NCBI GenBank assembly: GCA_021786915.1
Contig: JAJYMP010000100.1
Span: 1 to 5,325, forward strand
DNA from: Chloroflexota bacterium
Lineage (GTDB): Bacteria > Chloroflexota > Limnocylindria > Limnocylindrales > CSP1-4
Length of the DNA: 5,325 bases
Direction: 5' to 3'
The position numbers and the translations under genes are program-made. The notes beneath the pieces were generated by a model. It saw only the letters and a program-made list of their open reading frames with translations, ran no database searches and had not been told where the DNA came from. This document shows, in pieces, positions 1-5,319 of the stretch. Each line of letters opens with the position of its first letter. Positions within the stretch are counted from its first letter, which is position 1.

Positions 1-381
1 GCGATCCTCTCGGGGGCCGAGTACGCCGGCTTCCAGGGGCCGTACTTCGCAGCCCCCACGCCGCCGCTGCTCGTCGTCCAGGGCAGCGCCGACGTCATCA
101 ACCCACCGGGGTGCAGCGTGCAGGTCTACGACGCAGCACCGGCGCCCAAGTACTACCTCGACCTCGTCGGAGCGGACCACCTAGCGCCGTACACGAGCGT
201 CAACCCGTACGAGACAGTCGTCGCGCACGTCACGACCGACTTCTTCGAGGCCGAGCTCGAAGGACGGGCCGCGGCGCTCGGCGCGATGGCTGGGGCCGCC
301 AACGACCCTCCCCTGTCCGCGCTCACGGTCGGCGGCACAGCCCCTCCCGCCACACCCGCCTGCCCGACAGCGCCCACGTAG
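1..381 (+). CDS. Alpha/beta hydrolase, C-terminal part (5' end outside window)
   Basis: Reading frame 1 is open from the first base to a TAG at 379-381, giving 126 residues of a protein whose start lies upstream. The visible part resembles the last third of a dienelactone-hydrolase/chlorophyllase-like alpha/beta hydrolase. A hydrophobic strand, LLVVQG (residues 23-28), leads into GSAD, whose Asp31 sits where the acidic member of the catalytic triad is expected. GADHL follows, with His60 in the place of the catalytic His. The nucleophile elbow (GxSxG) must lie upstream and is not seen. After about residue 85 the sequence turns into a low-complexity Ala/Pro/Thr tail, which may be disordered. 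The substrate cannot be inferred; such enzymes cleave esters or related bonds. The gene converges on the minus-strand ATPase gene with only 19 bases between the stop codons, and I see no clear terminator there. Confidence 0.85.
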   Translation, partial: AILSGAEYAGFQGPYFAAPTPPLLVVQGSADVINPPGCSVQVYDAAPAPKYYLDLVGADHLAPYTSVNPYETVVAHVTTDFFEAELEGRAAALGAMAGAANDPPLSALTVGGTAPPATPACPTAPT

Positions 382-400
382 CGGCGTCCGTCGTCACCGC

Positions 401-2227
401 TCACCACGGGGGACTTTGCAACGCGGTGTTGGCCACCACCATCGCCGTCACGAGGATGCTGCTGAGGAACAACCCGGTCCAGATACGGCCGGTCTTCCAG
501 AAGAAGTAGCTGAGCACCGTGCCGGCGATGAGGAACAGCGGGATGAACTGGAAACCGACGATAGCCAGCAGAGGCTGTGTGGCCGTGGTGAGCTGGCCGG
601 TGGCCCACGACCCGCCGTACTCGATGCCGATGAGGGCGACGTAGCCGACCACCAGCACGCCGGTGACCGAGGCCATGAACCGCCCGAGGGTGCTCACCCG
701 CGGCCGGAGCTGGCCGAAGACGATGGTCGACACGATGAGGAAGTACACGAAGAAGGGCCACACGTAGCTCAGGAACACCGGCAGGTACATGGGCGTGATC
801 GGCCTGATGTTGACCACCCACAGCCGGACATCCGAGGACCACGCCCACTCGAAGAAGAACACGGCCGCGTAAGCAGCTGCCACGCTGACGAGCGCCAGCA
901 GGAGGGACTTGCCGACAGCCACCCAATCGATGACGCGTCCTTCCGGCTCGGCAACGCCGTAGGCGGCGAACGCTCGGCGCTGAGAAGCCCGCCACGCTCC
1001 CCAGCCGTGCTCGCCACCGTCCGCGGGCACGGCGCGCGAAGCCGACCCGGCGGTCTCTGCGGCGGGCTCGATCCCCATCACCAAATCCGCGAGGGCAAGG
1101 AACTCCTGCGTGATCTTCTCGCGCGGGGCGAGGTCGACCAGCGGCCGACCCTCGTTGAGGGCTCGGACCACGAGCATGCCGCCCGACCGGATCTGGCCGA
1201 ACACGGGCAGGCCGACGGTCCGCTCGAGGTCCGCGACGCCCACACCGCTTGCCGCTCGGTTCACGACCAGCGACAGGCGATCGCGCATCCCCAGCTCGTC
1301 TGCCACCTCGACCAGCTTGATCACCGCACGGATCGCGGCCAGGTCCGGCGTGACCGGAACCATGATCCGGTCAGCCATGTCGAACACGGCCCGGTTGAGC
1401 GGGCTGTACGAGGGGTGCAGGTCGACGATGACGATGTCGGCTGCGCGCCGCGCCTGGGTCAGGCCCCGTGCGACCCGCTGCGGGTCCAGGACCTCAGTGT
1501 GGATCGGGCTGGACGAGAGCGGCAGCACCTTGAGGCCTGAGGAGTGGGCCGACGCCTGCTCGTCGAACGAGAGGACGGGGCCCCCGTCGAGCTCGTCGTG
1601 CCAGTGGTCAACCACCGTCGGGACGCCGTCCATCCCGAGCGAGATCGGGATGTGGCCCGTCACGGTGTCTGCGTCGACGATGAGGACGCGCTTGCCGCGG
1701 GCGACGAGCGCGGCCGCCAGGTTGACGGCGATCGTCGTCTTGCCGACCCCGCCCTTGGGATTGAAGACCGCCACGACCTGGCCGCGGCGCCCCCAGTCGC
1801 CGGCCTCGAAGTCGGTGACGAGCTCCGTCCCGCTCACGTCGGCGGCCGCCGTGGAGCGGATCACCATGGCCTCGACCCGCCACCGGATCGATTCGGCCGT
1901 ATAGGGGCGGGTGAGGTACTCGTCGGTCTCGTGACCCGCCTCGTCGTCGAGCCGCTCGAGCGTGGCCGGGTTCACGACGAGCAGCGCGGGGACGATCGGC
2001 GTGCCGTGGAGAAGCTCCCAGGACCGGCTGGCGTCGTCGGGATCGCCCTCCACGTCCACCACGCCCACCACGATGTCTCGGCGGGTGGCGAGGAGGTCGC
2101 CGAGCTCCTTCGAATCCGCAACGCCCAGCGGGTCGTAGCCCGCCTTGCGCAGCTCGTCAACGACGTGCGTCCGCTCGGCGGGGGGCAGGAGGACGGCGAC
2201 TGCAGGACGTCCAGGCATCGGGGACAT
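401..2227 (-). CDS. CpaE/TadZ-like ATPase with pseudo-receiver domain and C-terminal membrane domain
   Basis: The 608-aa product has three parts. Residues 8-125 resemble a response-regulator receiver: a strand ending in VVDVEG carries Asp58 near the phospho-acceptor position, and DEYLTRPY (102-109) matches the usual 'YLTKPF' with Lys replaced by Arg. The N-terminal acidic pair is missing, so phosphorylation is doubtful, as in CpaE/TadZ proteins. Residues 150-385 form a MinD/ParA-type ATPase with deviant Walker A KGGVGKTT (158-165), VLIVDAD (181-187) and Walker B IVIVDL (265-270). After a linker, residues 437-600 hold about five hydrophobic segments (near 437-460, 480-505, 518-537, 551-577 and 581-600), so the protein is probably anchored in the membrane with its ATPase in the cytoplasm. 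CpaE/TadZ proteins position Flp/Tad pili, but they normally lack such a domain and no pilus gene is visible here. The ATG at 2227 lies 6 nt after the upstream stop, with GAGGG about 10 nt ahead; an ATG three codons in is also possible. The exact role is unknown. Confidence 0.93.
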   Translation of the reverse strand: MSPMPGRPAVAVLLPPAERTHVVDELRKAGYDPLGVADSKELGDLLATRRDIVVGVVDVEGDPDDASRSWELLHGTPIVPALLVVNPATLERLDDEAGHETDEYLTRPYTAESIRWRVEAMVIRSTAAADVSGTELVTDFEAGDWGRRGQVVAVFNPKGGVGKTTIAVNLAAALVARGKRVLIVDADTVTGHIPISLGMDGVPTVVDHWHDELDGGPVLSFDEQASAHSSGLKVLPLSSSPIHTEVLDPQRVARGLTQARRAADIVIVDLHPSYSPLNRAVFDMADRIMVPVTPDLAAIRAVIKLVEVADELGMRDRLSLVVNRAASGVGVADLERTVGLPVFGQIRSGGMLVVRALNEGRPLVDLAPREKITQEFLALADLVMGIEPAAETAGSASRAVPADGGEHGWGAWRASQRRAFAAYGVAEPEGRVIDWVAVGKSLLLALVSVAAAYAAVFFFEWAWSSDVRLWVVNIRPITPMYLPVFLSYVWPFFVYFLIVSTIVFGQLRPRVSTLGRFMASVTGVLVVGYVALIGIEYGGSWATGQLTTATQPLLAIVGFQFIPLFLIAGTVLSYFFWKTGRIWTGLFLSSILVTAMVVANTALQSPPW

Positions 2228-2233
2228 GGTGTC

Positions 2234-3811
2234 TCAGCCCTCGGCCTCCGGATCGTGGGCGGTCACCGAGACCACCCCGTCGCCGGTGGCAACGACCCGC
2301 GCGGCGAAGCCGGGCATGGTCGGGATGGCGTCGCGGAACGAGACGTCCGGACGATGGCCCACGTTGAAGATGAACTCGCCGTCGGGGCCGGATGCGACGG
2401 CGACGCTGGTCACCCCGCCGAGCCGGCCGAGGTGGCGCTTGAACGACGCGATCGACGCCACCGAGACCAGCCCGGTGACCACGACCTGCGTCGCCCGCGG
2501 CTCGCCGTCGGCGCCGGCGCCGCCCTCTGCATGGCCGGGGAGCAGGCTCGCCAGGCGGTCCTGGTACGACTCGGTCTCGAACCCTCCAGCATCGACCCTC
2601 GCGGACAGCGCGGCCTGGGCCTCGGGATCGGCGTCCTCCTGCTGGCCGGCGCGGCCGGAGAGCAACTCGGCAGCCGTCTCGGCGACGTCCGCGGCAGCCT
2701 CGGCGGTCTCGGCGGACTCCGCGGCGGCCTCGGCGGCCACGACGGCCTCGGCGGCGGCCTCGAGCGCGGCCATGATGGCGCCGCGATCCACCGGCTCGCC
2801 GCCCTCGGTCGCCTCCGGGAAGCCGTCGGGCGTCTCGCCCGCGGCCCAGCGCGGGGCGTCGTCGCCCTCGCCATCGGCCTCGTGCCGCGGCTCGCCTTCG
2901 ACGACTGCGGAGGGTGCGTCGTCGCCGAAGCCGCCGAGCGCATGGGCGATCCGGTCCTCGCTCACGATGATCTCGTCCCCCTCGGCCACTGGCGCCTCGG
3001 TCCCGTCGTCGACGACGGGACCGGGCGCAGCCTCTGCATCGACCTCGGCGGCCTTCGCGTGGCGGGCGGCAGCCCCGGCGATCGGCAGGTCTCCAAGGTC
3101 GGTCAGCGCATCGAGCGCGGGCGGGTCCGGCATGGTCTCGGCCAGAGTCGCCAGGCGGGCGGGGTCCTCCTCGTTCTGGAGCTGCTCGAAGTACGCGGCC
3201 ATCGCCCGGTGGTACCCCGTGATGGTGCTCTGGACCTCGGCGACGCGGTCCTCGATCGCGGCGGCGTGGTCGGCGACCTCCTGCTCGAGGTGGTGCTTGC
3301 GCTCGGCGATCCGGCCCTCGGACTCCTCCTTGATCCGCGCGATCTCGGCCTTCGCCCAGTCGCGGATCGCGGCGACGTCCTCGTCGGAGCGGCGCCGGAG
3401 GGCGACGGCGCCCTCGTTGCTCTGGGCGCGGATCATCTCGATGATGCCGGCCGCCTCGGCCTCGAGCTGGGCCAGGCGCTGGTCCCGGGTGGCCTCGGTG
3501 GTGGCCCGGATGGCAGCGGCCAGGTCGGCCATCAGCTTCGTGGGCTTCTTGGGGAGCGCGGTGGGCGGCTGGGCGGCGATCATGGTCGGCGCCTCCTGGG
3601 CGGGCTCGGGAGCGTCGGGCAGTCGCTGCTGGGCGGCCGGGTGGCCGGTCCCGGCGGCGAAGTCGGTCTCGGGCCAGGCGAGGCTCGGCCTCTCCGGTGC
3701 GGCAGCCGACTCCGGGGCGTCGTCGCCCGCGTTCTGGAATGCGGGGTCGTCCTGCGTCCGGTCCGAGCTCCACGGGAGCCGGAAGCCAGATCGGGTGTCG
3801 GTGCTCGCCAT
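2234..3811 (-). CDS. Acidic Ala-rich coiled-coil protein with C-terminal ferredoxin-like domain, unknown function
   Basis: I do not recognise this 525-aa protein as a named family. Residues 1-90 are polar and Pro-rich with no signal peptide. Residues 95-215 are a long charged helix, probably a coiled coil, rich in Arg/Glu heptads (AEIARIKEESEGRIAERKHH), ending in a conserved-looking EEDPARLATLAE stretch. Residues 230-340 are acidic, low-complexity linker. Residues 344-385 are nearly pure Ala/Glu helix. Residues 438-522 look like a compact beta-alpha-beta-beta-alpha-beta domain: a strand TQVVVTGL, a helix with SFKRHLGRL, GGVTSVAVASGPDG, EFIFNVGHRP, a second helix, then the strands ARVVATGDGVVSVTAH. 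It resembles HMA- or ACT-like folds but has no metal-binding CxxC. It is the first gene of a two-gene unit with the ATPase, 6 nt apart, so it is a likely partner or cargo of that ATPase. The ATG at 3811 is chosen because AGAGGA lies 9 nt upstream. Long antisense open frames over this gene are by-products of its GC-rich codon use. Confidence 0.9.
   Translation of the reverse strand: MASTDTRSGFRLPWSSDRTQDDPAFQNAGDDAPESAAAPERPSLAWPETDFAAGTGHPAAQQRLPDAPEPAQEAPTMIAAQPPTALPKKPTKLMADLAAAIRATTEATRDQRLAQLEAEAAGIIEMIRAQSNEGAVALRRRSDEDVAAIRDWAKAEIARIKEESEGRIAERKHHLEQEVADHAAAIEDRVAEVQSTITGYHRAMAAYFEQLQNEEDPARLATLAETMPDPPALDALTDLGDLPIAGAAARHAKAAEVDAEAAPGPVVDDGTEAPVAEGDEIIVSEDRIAHALGGFGDDAPSAVVEGEPRHEADGEGDDAPRWAAGETPDGFPEATEGGEPVDRGAIMAALEAAAEAVVAAEAAAESAETAEAAADVAETAAELLSGRAGQQEDADPEAQAALSARVDAGGFETESYQDRLASLLPGHAEGGAGADGEPRATQVVVTGLVSVASIASFKRHLGRLGGVTSVAVASGPDGEFIFNVGHRPDVSFRDAIPTMPGFAARVVATGDGVVSVTAHDPEAEG
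2238..2242 (-). promoter_or_regulatory. Ribosome binding site of the ATPase gene
   Basis: Read on the minus strand, GAGGG ends 10 nt before the ATG at 2227. It lies inside the last codons of the upstream coiled-coil gene. This supports the ATG at 2227 over the one at 2218 and suggests that both genes are translated from one mRNA. Confidence 0.5.
2665..2772 (-). repeat. Degenerate Ala/Glu-codon repeat tract inside the coiled-coil gene
   Basis: The plus strand repeats variants of 'gcctcggcggtctcggcg', so the minus strand encodes runs of Ala and Glu with occasional Ser, Thr and Val (residues about 347-382). It looks like slippage-prone codon expansion producing a helical spacer. The repeat units are imperfect, and this is not an independent element. 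Confidence 0.6.
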
Positions 3812-3820
3812 TGGTCAGGT

Positions 3821-3826
3821 TCCTCT
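3821..3826 (-). promoter_or_regulatory. Ribosome binding site of the coiled-coil gene
   Basis: On the minus strand, AGAGGA ends 9 nt before the ATG at 3811. This is a good Shine-Dalgarno match at normal spacing, and it decides the start codon among possible upstream in-frame alternatives. Confidence 0.7.
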
Positions 3827-3849
3827 GCAAAACTCCGGGGCCTGCACGC

Positions 3850-3855
3850 ACCATA
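3850..3855 (-). promoter_or_regulatory. Possible -10 element for the minus-strand operon
   Basis: On the minus strand this reads TATGGT, a TAnnnT-type -10 box about 40 nt before the ATG at 3811, which would leave a leader of roughly 30 nt containing the ribosome binding site. No convincing -35 box is seen 16-18 nt further upstream, so the call rests on the -10 alone. Confidence 0.3.
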
Positions 3856-3887
3856 GGCGGAGGCCGTGATCAGGGGCAGCCGCTAGA

Positions 3888-3915
3888 GGTACCAGTGGTC
3901 TGTCCCGGTGGTACC
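3888..3915. repeat. Inverted repeat GGTACCA - 14 nt - TGGTACC
   Basis: The arms at 3888-3894 and 3909-3915 are perfect 7-bp inverted copies, each with a GGTACC palindrome, separated by 14 bases. In RNA they could form a stem-loop; in DNA the spacing would suit a dimeric regulator in the divergent promoter region. The right arm overlaps the T-box-like motif, so the two readings compete. Confidence 0.6.
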
Positions 3916-3950
3916 GCAGGTCCGACAGGGGTTCCGGATGTGCTTGCGTC

Positions 3951-3965
3951 CCGCTCCTGGAGCGG
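3951..3965 (+). promoter_or_regulatory. Hairpin covering the putative moaA Shine-Dalgarno site
   Basis: CCGCTCC and GGAGCGG are perfect inverted copies around a single central T, which as RNA gives a 6-bp G/C-rich stem with a CTG loop. The 3' arm contains GGAG, so the folded form would hide the ribosome binding site. A run of T residues does not follow, so an intrinsic terminator is less likely. Confidence 0.55.
3959..3962 (+). promoter_or_regulatory. Possible Shine-Dalgarno site for the ATG at 3970
   Basis: GGAG lies 7 nt before the ATG at 3970. This is the only good ribosome binding site near any plausible moaA start, and the main reason for choosing this start over the GTG codons at 4012 and 4018. 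Confidence 0.45.
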
Positions 3966-3969
3966 TTGC

Positions 3970-5319
3970 ATGACACCCGCCTGGGGTATCGGCGGCTTCC
4001 TCGCTTACCATGTGCGGGTGCAGCCCCGCGTCCCGCCCATCGCACCCGAGCCGCTCACCGAGGGCGCCGGTCCCGGCGCTGCGGAGCGGCGCGTGGCCGC
4101 GCTCTCGGCGCCCGCGGGGTTGGCGCCTGCGGTGTCGGCGCCTGCCCCGGCCGCGCCCCCCGCCCATGCCCCGGCTGCGTTCGTGCCTGCGTCGTCGCTC
4201 CTGGCGCCCGCGTCCGCCTTCGACGGCCGCCCCGGCCTCGCGGACACGCGCGGGCGAGCGCTGCGCGATCTGCGGATCTCGGTCACCGACCGGTGCAACT
4301 TCCGCTGCCCGTACTGCATGCCGGCCGAGGTGTTCGGGCGCGACTTCGCCTTCCTGCCGCGCGAGATGGTCCTCTCGTTCGAGGAGATCGCGCGGCTGGC
4401 AGCGGTCTTCGTGGGCCTGGGCGTCCACAAGCTGCGGATCACCGGCGGCGAGCCGCTGGCCCGGCGGGACCTGCCCGTGCTCGTGCGGTACCTGGCCGGG
4501 CTGCGCGCTCCCGACGGACGCCCCGTGGACCTGACGCTGACCACCAACGGCTCGGCCCTCCGGGCGCTGGCCGGGCCGCTGGCCGAGGCGGGCCTTCAGC
4601 GCGCGACCGTGTCGCTCGATTCGCTCGACGACGAGGTGGCCGGCCGGATGAACGGCGTGGACTTCCCGGTGGCGCGCGTGCTCGACGGGATTGCCGCCGC
4701 CCGGTCGGCGGGGCTGGCACCGCTCAAGATCAACACGGTGGTCCGCCGCGGGTTGAACGAGGCGTCAGTCCTGCCGCTCGCCCGGTGGGCGCGCGAGGAG
4801 GGGCTGATCCTGCGGTTCATCGAGTACATGGACGTCGGCCACACGAACGGCTGGCGCCTCGACGATGTCGTGACGGCGGGGGAGATCCTCGCGATGATCG
4901 ACGCCGAGATGCCGCTCGAGCCCCTCGAGCCCGGGTATCGCGGCGAGGTGGCGGGTCGCTACCGGTACCGCGACGGCGCGGGCGAGGTGGGGGTGATCGC
5001 CTCGGTCACGCGACCGTTCTGCGGCGACTGCACGCGCGCCCGCCTGTCGGCCGAGGGCTCGCTGTACACGTGCCTGTTCGCCATGGCCGGCACCGACCTC
5101 AAGGGGCCGATGCGGGCGGGCGCGTCCGATGCCGATCTCGCGGCGCTCATCACCGGCCTCTGGGGCGCCCGGACCGACCGCTACTCGGAGCTGCGGAGCA
5201 GGCGACGCGGTGAGGATGAGCGGGACGGGAGGTCAACGCCTCGAAGCCGTCGAAGCGGCAGAGGTGTTGATCTGGGAGATGCATGCCTCCCTCGAGCAGA
5301 TCTGAGGGCCGCGCCGTGA
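3970..5319 (+). CDS. moaA: GTP 3',8-cyclase MoaA, C-terminus apparently frameshifted
   Basis: MoaA is the radical-SAM enzyme that converts GTP to 3',8-cyclo-7,8-dihydro-GTP, the first step of molybdenum cofactor synthesis, in the cytoplasm. Numbered from the ATG at 3970 (449 aa): the SAM-binding [4Fe-4S] motif CNFRCPYC has Cys109, Cys113 and Cys116; ITGGEPL is at 157-163; and the second cluster motif CxxC-x13-C is at Cys351, Cys354 and Cys368. Homology-like sequence spans about residues 86-409, ending at TDRYSELR. The last 40 residues are Arg-rich and unlike MoaA, with third-position G+C falling to about half (20 of 39 codons), while VRMSGTGG, like the usual MoaA end, appears in frame 2. The first 85 residues are an unusual Ala/Pro-rich extension. 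The start is uncertain: ATG 3970 has GGAG 7 nt upstream; GTG 4012 has no clear ribosome binding site; GTG 4018 has none either but could be leaderless. The frame stays open upstream into the divergent gene. It is the only Mo-cofactor gene in view. Confidence 0.92.
   Translation: MTPAWGIGGFLAYHVRVQPRVPPIAPEPLTEGAGPGAAERRVAALSAPAGLAPAVSAPAPAAPPAHAPAAFVPASSLLAPASAFDGRPGLADTRGRALRDLRISVTDRCNFRCPYCMPAEVFGRDFAFLPREMVLSFEEIARLAAVFVGLGVHKLRITGGEPLARRDLPVLVRYLAGLRAPDGRPVDLTLTTNGSALRALAGPLAEAGLQRATVSLDSLDDEVAGRMNGVDFPVARVLDGIAAARSAGLAPLKINTVVRRGLNEASVLPLARWAREEGLILRFIEYMDVGHTNGWRLDDVVTAGEILAMIDAEMPLEPLEPGYRGEVAGRYRYRDGAGEVGVIASVTRPFCGDCTRARLSAEGSLYTCLFAMAGTDLKGPMRAGASDADLAALITGLWGARTDRYSELRSRRRGEDERDGRSTPRSRRSGRGVDLGDACLPRADLRAAP
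4006..4011 (+). promoter_or_regulatory. Possible -10 element for a leaderless moaA transcript
   Basis: TACCAT fits the TAnnnT pattern, and six bases after it lies an in-frame GTG at 4018. That spacing would place transcription start at or next to the start codon, as in leaderless mRNAs of high-GC bacteria. No good -35 box is seen. This is an alternative to the leader and ATG at 3970; both cannot be the main start. Confidence 0.3.
4107..4151 (+). repeat. Three 15-bp tandem repeats coding for Ala/Pro units in MoaA
   Basis: Three consecutive 15-bp units begin GGCGCCCGC or GGCGCCTGC (4107, 4122 and 4137) and encode the successive pentads APAGL, APAVS and APAPA. They form the core of the low-complexity N-terminal extension and suggest that it grew by slippage or unit duplication. 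Confidence 0.6.
5210..5305 (+). pseudogene. Displaced C-terminal coding segment of moaA in frame 2
   Basis: Frame 2 reads VRMSGTGG from 5210 to 5233, matching the pattern of normal MoaA ends (such as VEMSYIGG, with the functional Gly-Gly), and then continues for 23 more codons to a TGA at 5303-5305. One extra base, or two missing bases, between about 5197 and 5212 would connect it to the MoaA frame. Unlike typical MoaA, the Gly-Gly here is not followed directly by a stop. Read alone from the ATG at 5216, it would be a 29-codon small ORF without a well-placed ribosome binding site, which I consider less likely. Confidence 0.4.

Larger units (their letters stand above)
3901..3969 (+). promoter_or_regulatory. 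Candidate T-box-like leader upstream of moaA
   Basis: GGTGGTACCGC at 3907-3917 matches 11 successive positions of the T-box core (AGGGTGGNACCGCG in the family), including TGGTACC, the bulge that pairs with the tRNA acceptor end. In known T-boxes a CGTCCC further downstream pairs with the T-box to make the antiterminator or antisequestrator; CGTCCC is present at 3947-3952. Right after it, a hairpin covers a GGAG that precedes the ATG at 3970, which is the arrangement of a translational T-box. Against this, the flanks are imperfect (CGG instead of GGG before the bulge, GCA instead of GCG after it), fewer than 100 bases lie between the divergent start codon and the motif, I cannot identify a Stem I or specifier loop, and moaA is not a usual T-box target. 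It may be a degenerate or minimal element, or a coincidence. Confidence 0.35.

Noticed and set aside
382..400. Gap between the convergent stop codons, checked for a bidirectional terminator
   Set aside because: The 19 bases contain no stable inverted repeat or T-run.
416..1540. Plus-strand 374-codon frame opposite the ATPase
   Set aside because: It is antisense to a gene with clear Walker motifs, and its product is His/Arg/Asp-rich without recognisable features.
2157..3854. Minus-strand 565-codon frame overlapping the coiled-coil gene
   Set aside because: Its translation is almost all Arg/Gly/Pro, typical of the wrong frame in GC-rich DNA, whereas the chosen frame gives a coiled coil, a folded domain and a ribosome binding site.
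1544..3856. Long plus-strand open frame (770 codons) opposite both minus-strand genes
   Set aside because: It is antisense to two well-supported genes, its translation is Gly/Arg/Val-rich without motifs, and its openness follows from the GC-rich codon pattern of the opposite strand.
2145..3869. Second long plus-strand open frame (574 codons)
   Set aside because: Its Ser/Ala-rich translation has no domains, and it lies fully antisense to the coiled-coil gene and the start of the ATPase gene.
3697..3969. Upstream extension of the moaA frame to 3697
   Set aside because: The frame is open, but it would overlap the divergent coiled-coil gene, has no MoaA-like sequence, and better start signals exist at 3970 or 4018.
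3972..3990. Imperfect hairpin GACACCC/GGGTATC just after the ATG at 3970, considered as a terminator or part of a Mo-cofactor riboswitch
   Set aside because: It has one mismatch and no T-run, and I cannot match it to the conserved parts of the Moco RNA motif from memory; a covariance-model search would be needed.
3966..5213. 415-codon frame 3 overlapping moaA
   Set aside because: It is Arg/Ala/Gly-rich and lacks the radical-SAM motifs found in frame 1; only its last few codons (EQATR) might matter to the frameshift question.
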